Positions 6,063 to 6,562 of a stretch of DNA of 6,562 nt are shown here, one piece after another. Positions within the stretch are counted from its first letter, which is position 1. Every line of letters begins with the position of its first letter. The stretch comes from Promethearchaeota archaeon (GTDB taxonomy: Archaea; Asgardarchaeota; Lokiarchaeia; Sigyniarchaeales; SOKP01). A program made the translations under genes and the position numbers. Location: NCBI GenBank assembly GCA_019058135.1, contig JAHLWE010000200.1:1-6562 (forward strand), given 5' to 3'. Under the pieces are notes generated by a model. That model saw nothing but the letters and a program-made list of their open reading frames with translations, did no database searches and was not told where the DNA came from.

Positions 6063-6562
6063 AATACTAATCTAACTACAATATACAAAATTAAGAATAA
6101 AACTGATGAGGAGAAAGAATTATATCTGGATCACCCAAAGCAATCAGGTTATAAAATATTAGAAAGTCCTGAAGAGCCAGAAGAAACTCCAAATTATTGG
6201 CGTTTTAAATTGAATATAAAACCAAAGGATGCAGTTTTATTTACTATCAAAGAACAGAGAGAGAATTCTTCTAGTTATTATTTATGGAATTGGACTAAGA
6301 AAGATATCTTTAAACGAGTAGAATTTTATACTAAACAAAAGTTCATTAATGAGAAACTTGAAACCCAATTGAAGGAGATCGGAGAATTAATAGGAAAGGT
6401 GAATGATTTACAGAATAAAAAAGAAAATTTAATCAACGATAGAGAGCAAATGGAAGATGAACAACATAGGATTAGAGAATATATTTCAGTTTTAGGGCAA
6501 TCATCTCAAGAAAACGTCTAGAGAGAAAAATATGTTAAAAAATTAACAGACCAAGAGAACAA
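6063..6562 (+). pseudogene. C-terminal remnant of a DUF4139-like coiled-coil protein, with in-frame TAG
   Basis: The frame opens after a TAA at 6060-6062 and, apart from one TAG (6519-6521), runs to the window end. It encodes sequence that I recognise, from memory, as the C-terminal region of a large DUF4139-like family: ELYLDHPKQSGYKILE, then a Pro/Glu linker, NYWRFKLNIKPKDA, and a long charged coiled coil (from about 6340) ending in REYISVLG. After the TAG the same frame reads REKYVKKLTDQEN, which is the expected continuation of the family. No ATG, GTG or TTG occurs before 6210, so the first standard start would cut into the conserved domain. The N-terminal portion of such proteins is absent and only 43 bases separate the frame from the T16 tract. 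A translated 103-residue protein from TTG 6210 is possible but less likely. The GATGAGGAG at 6105-6113 resembles a ribosome site but simply encodes the family Asp-Glu-Glu. Confidence 0.55.

Overview
The window is about 30% GC and looks archaeal. Intergenic stretches carry TATA-like boxes, genes end in oligo-T runs rather than G+C hairpins, and one gene encodes the archaeal-type enzyme that opens the alternative shikimate route (ADTH synthase). The low GC, the mix of archaeal and bacterial-type genes and the style of the proteins suggest an Asgard (Lokiarchaeia-like) genome, but this is an impression from sequence character and nothing here proves it.

Layout. Positions 1-3643 are on the minus strand. 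From upstream to downstream they hold an L-aspartate oxidase (nadB, 3643-2081), an ADTH synthase (1995-1192) and, 20 bases further, a subtilisin-family protease that runs off the left edge (1171 to <1). Positions 3644-3894 are an A+T-rich divergent promoter region. The plus strand then carries a low-molecular-weight phosphatase whose active-site loop has the threonine typical of protein-arginine phosphatases (3895-4374), a double oligo-T terminator, and a clear promoter with a perfect 18-bp palindrome at the predicted transcription start. A two-gene unit follows: a membrane-anchored slipin/stomatin (4509-5288) and a divergent hexulose-phosphate-synthase-like (HUMPS) protein (5302-5979), closed by a run of 16 T. 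The right end (6063 to >6562) looks like a decayed C-terminal piece of a DUF4139-like protein. It has no usable start, and an in-frame TAG interrupts homologous sequence.

How the genes relate. NadB (NAD precursor synthesis) and ADTH synthase (aromatic amino acid precursor) are biosynthetic housekeeping enzymes. The phosphatase, slipin and HUMPS protein do not form an obvious pathway. No mobile element, CRISPR array, tRNA or rRNA is visible. The points most worth a second look are the amber codon in the DUF4139-like remnant, the palindromic operator candidate, the arginine-phosphatase signature, and two genes whose Shine-Dalgarno sites point to unusual start codons (CTG, and ATA or ATT). The HUMPS protein has also lost residues normally used by hexulose phosphate synthase.
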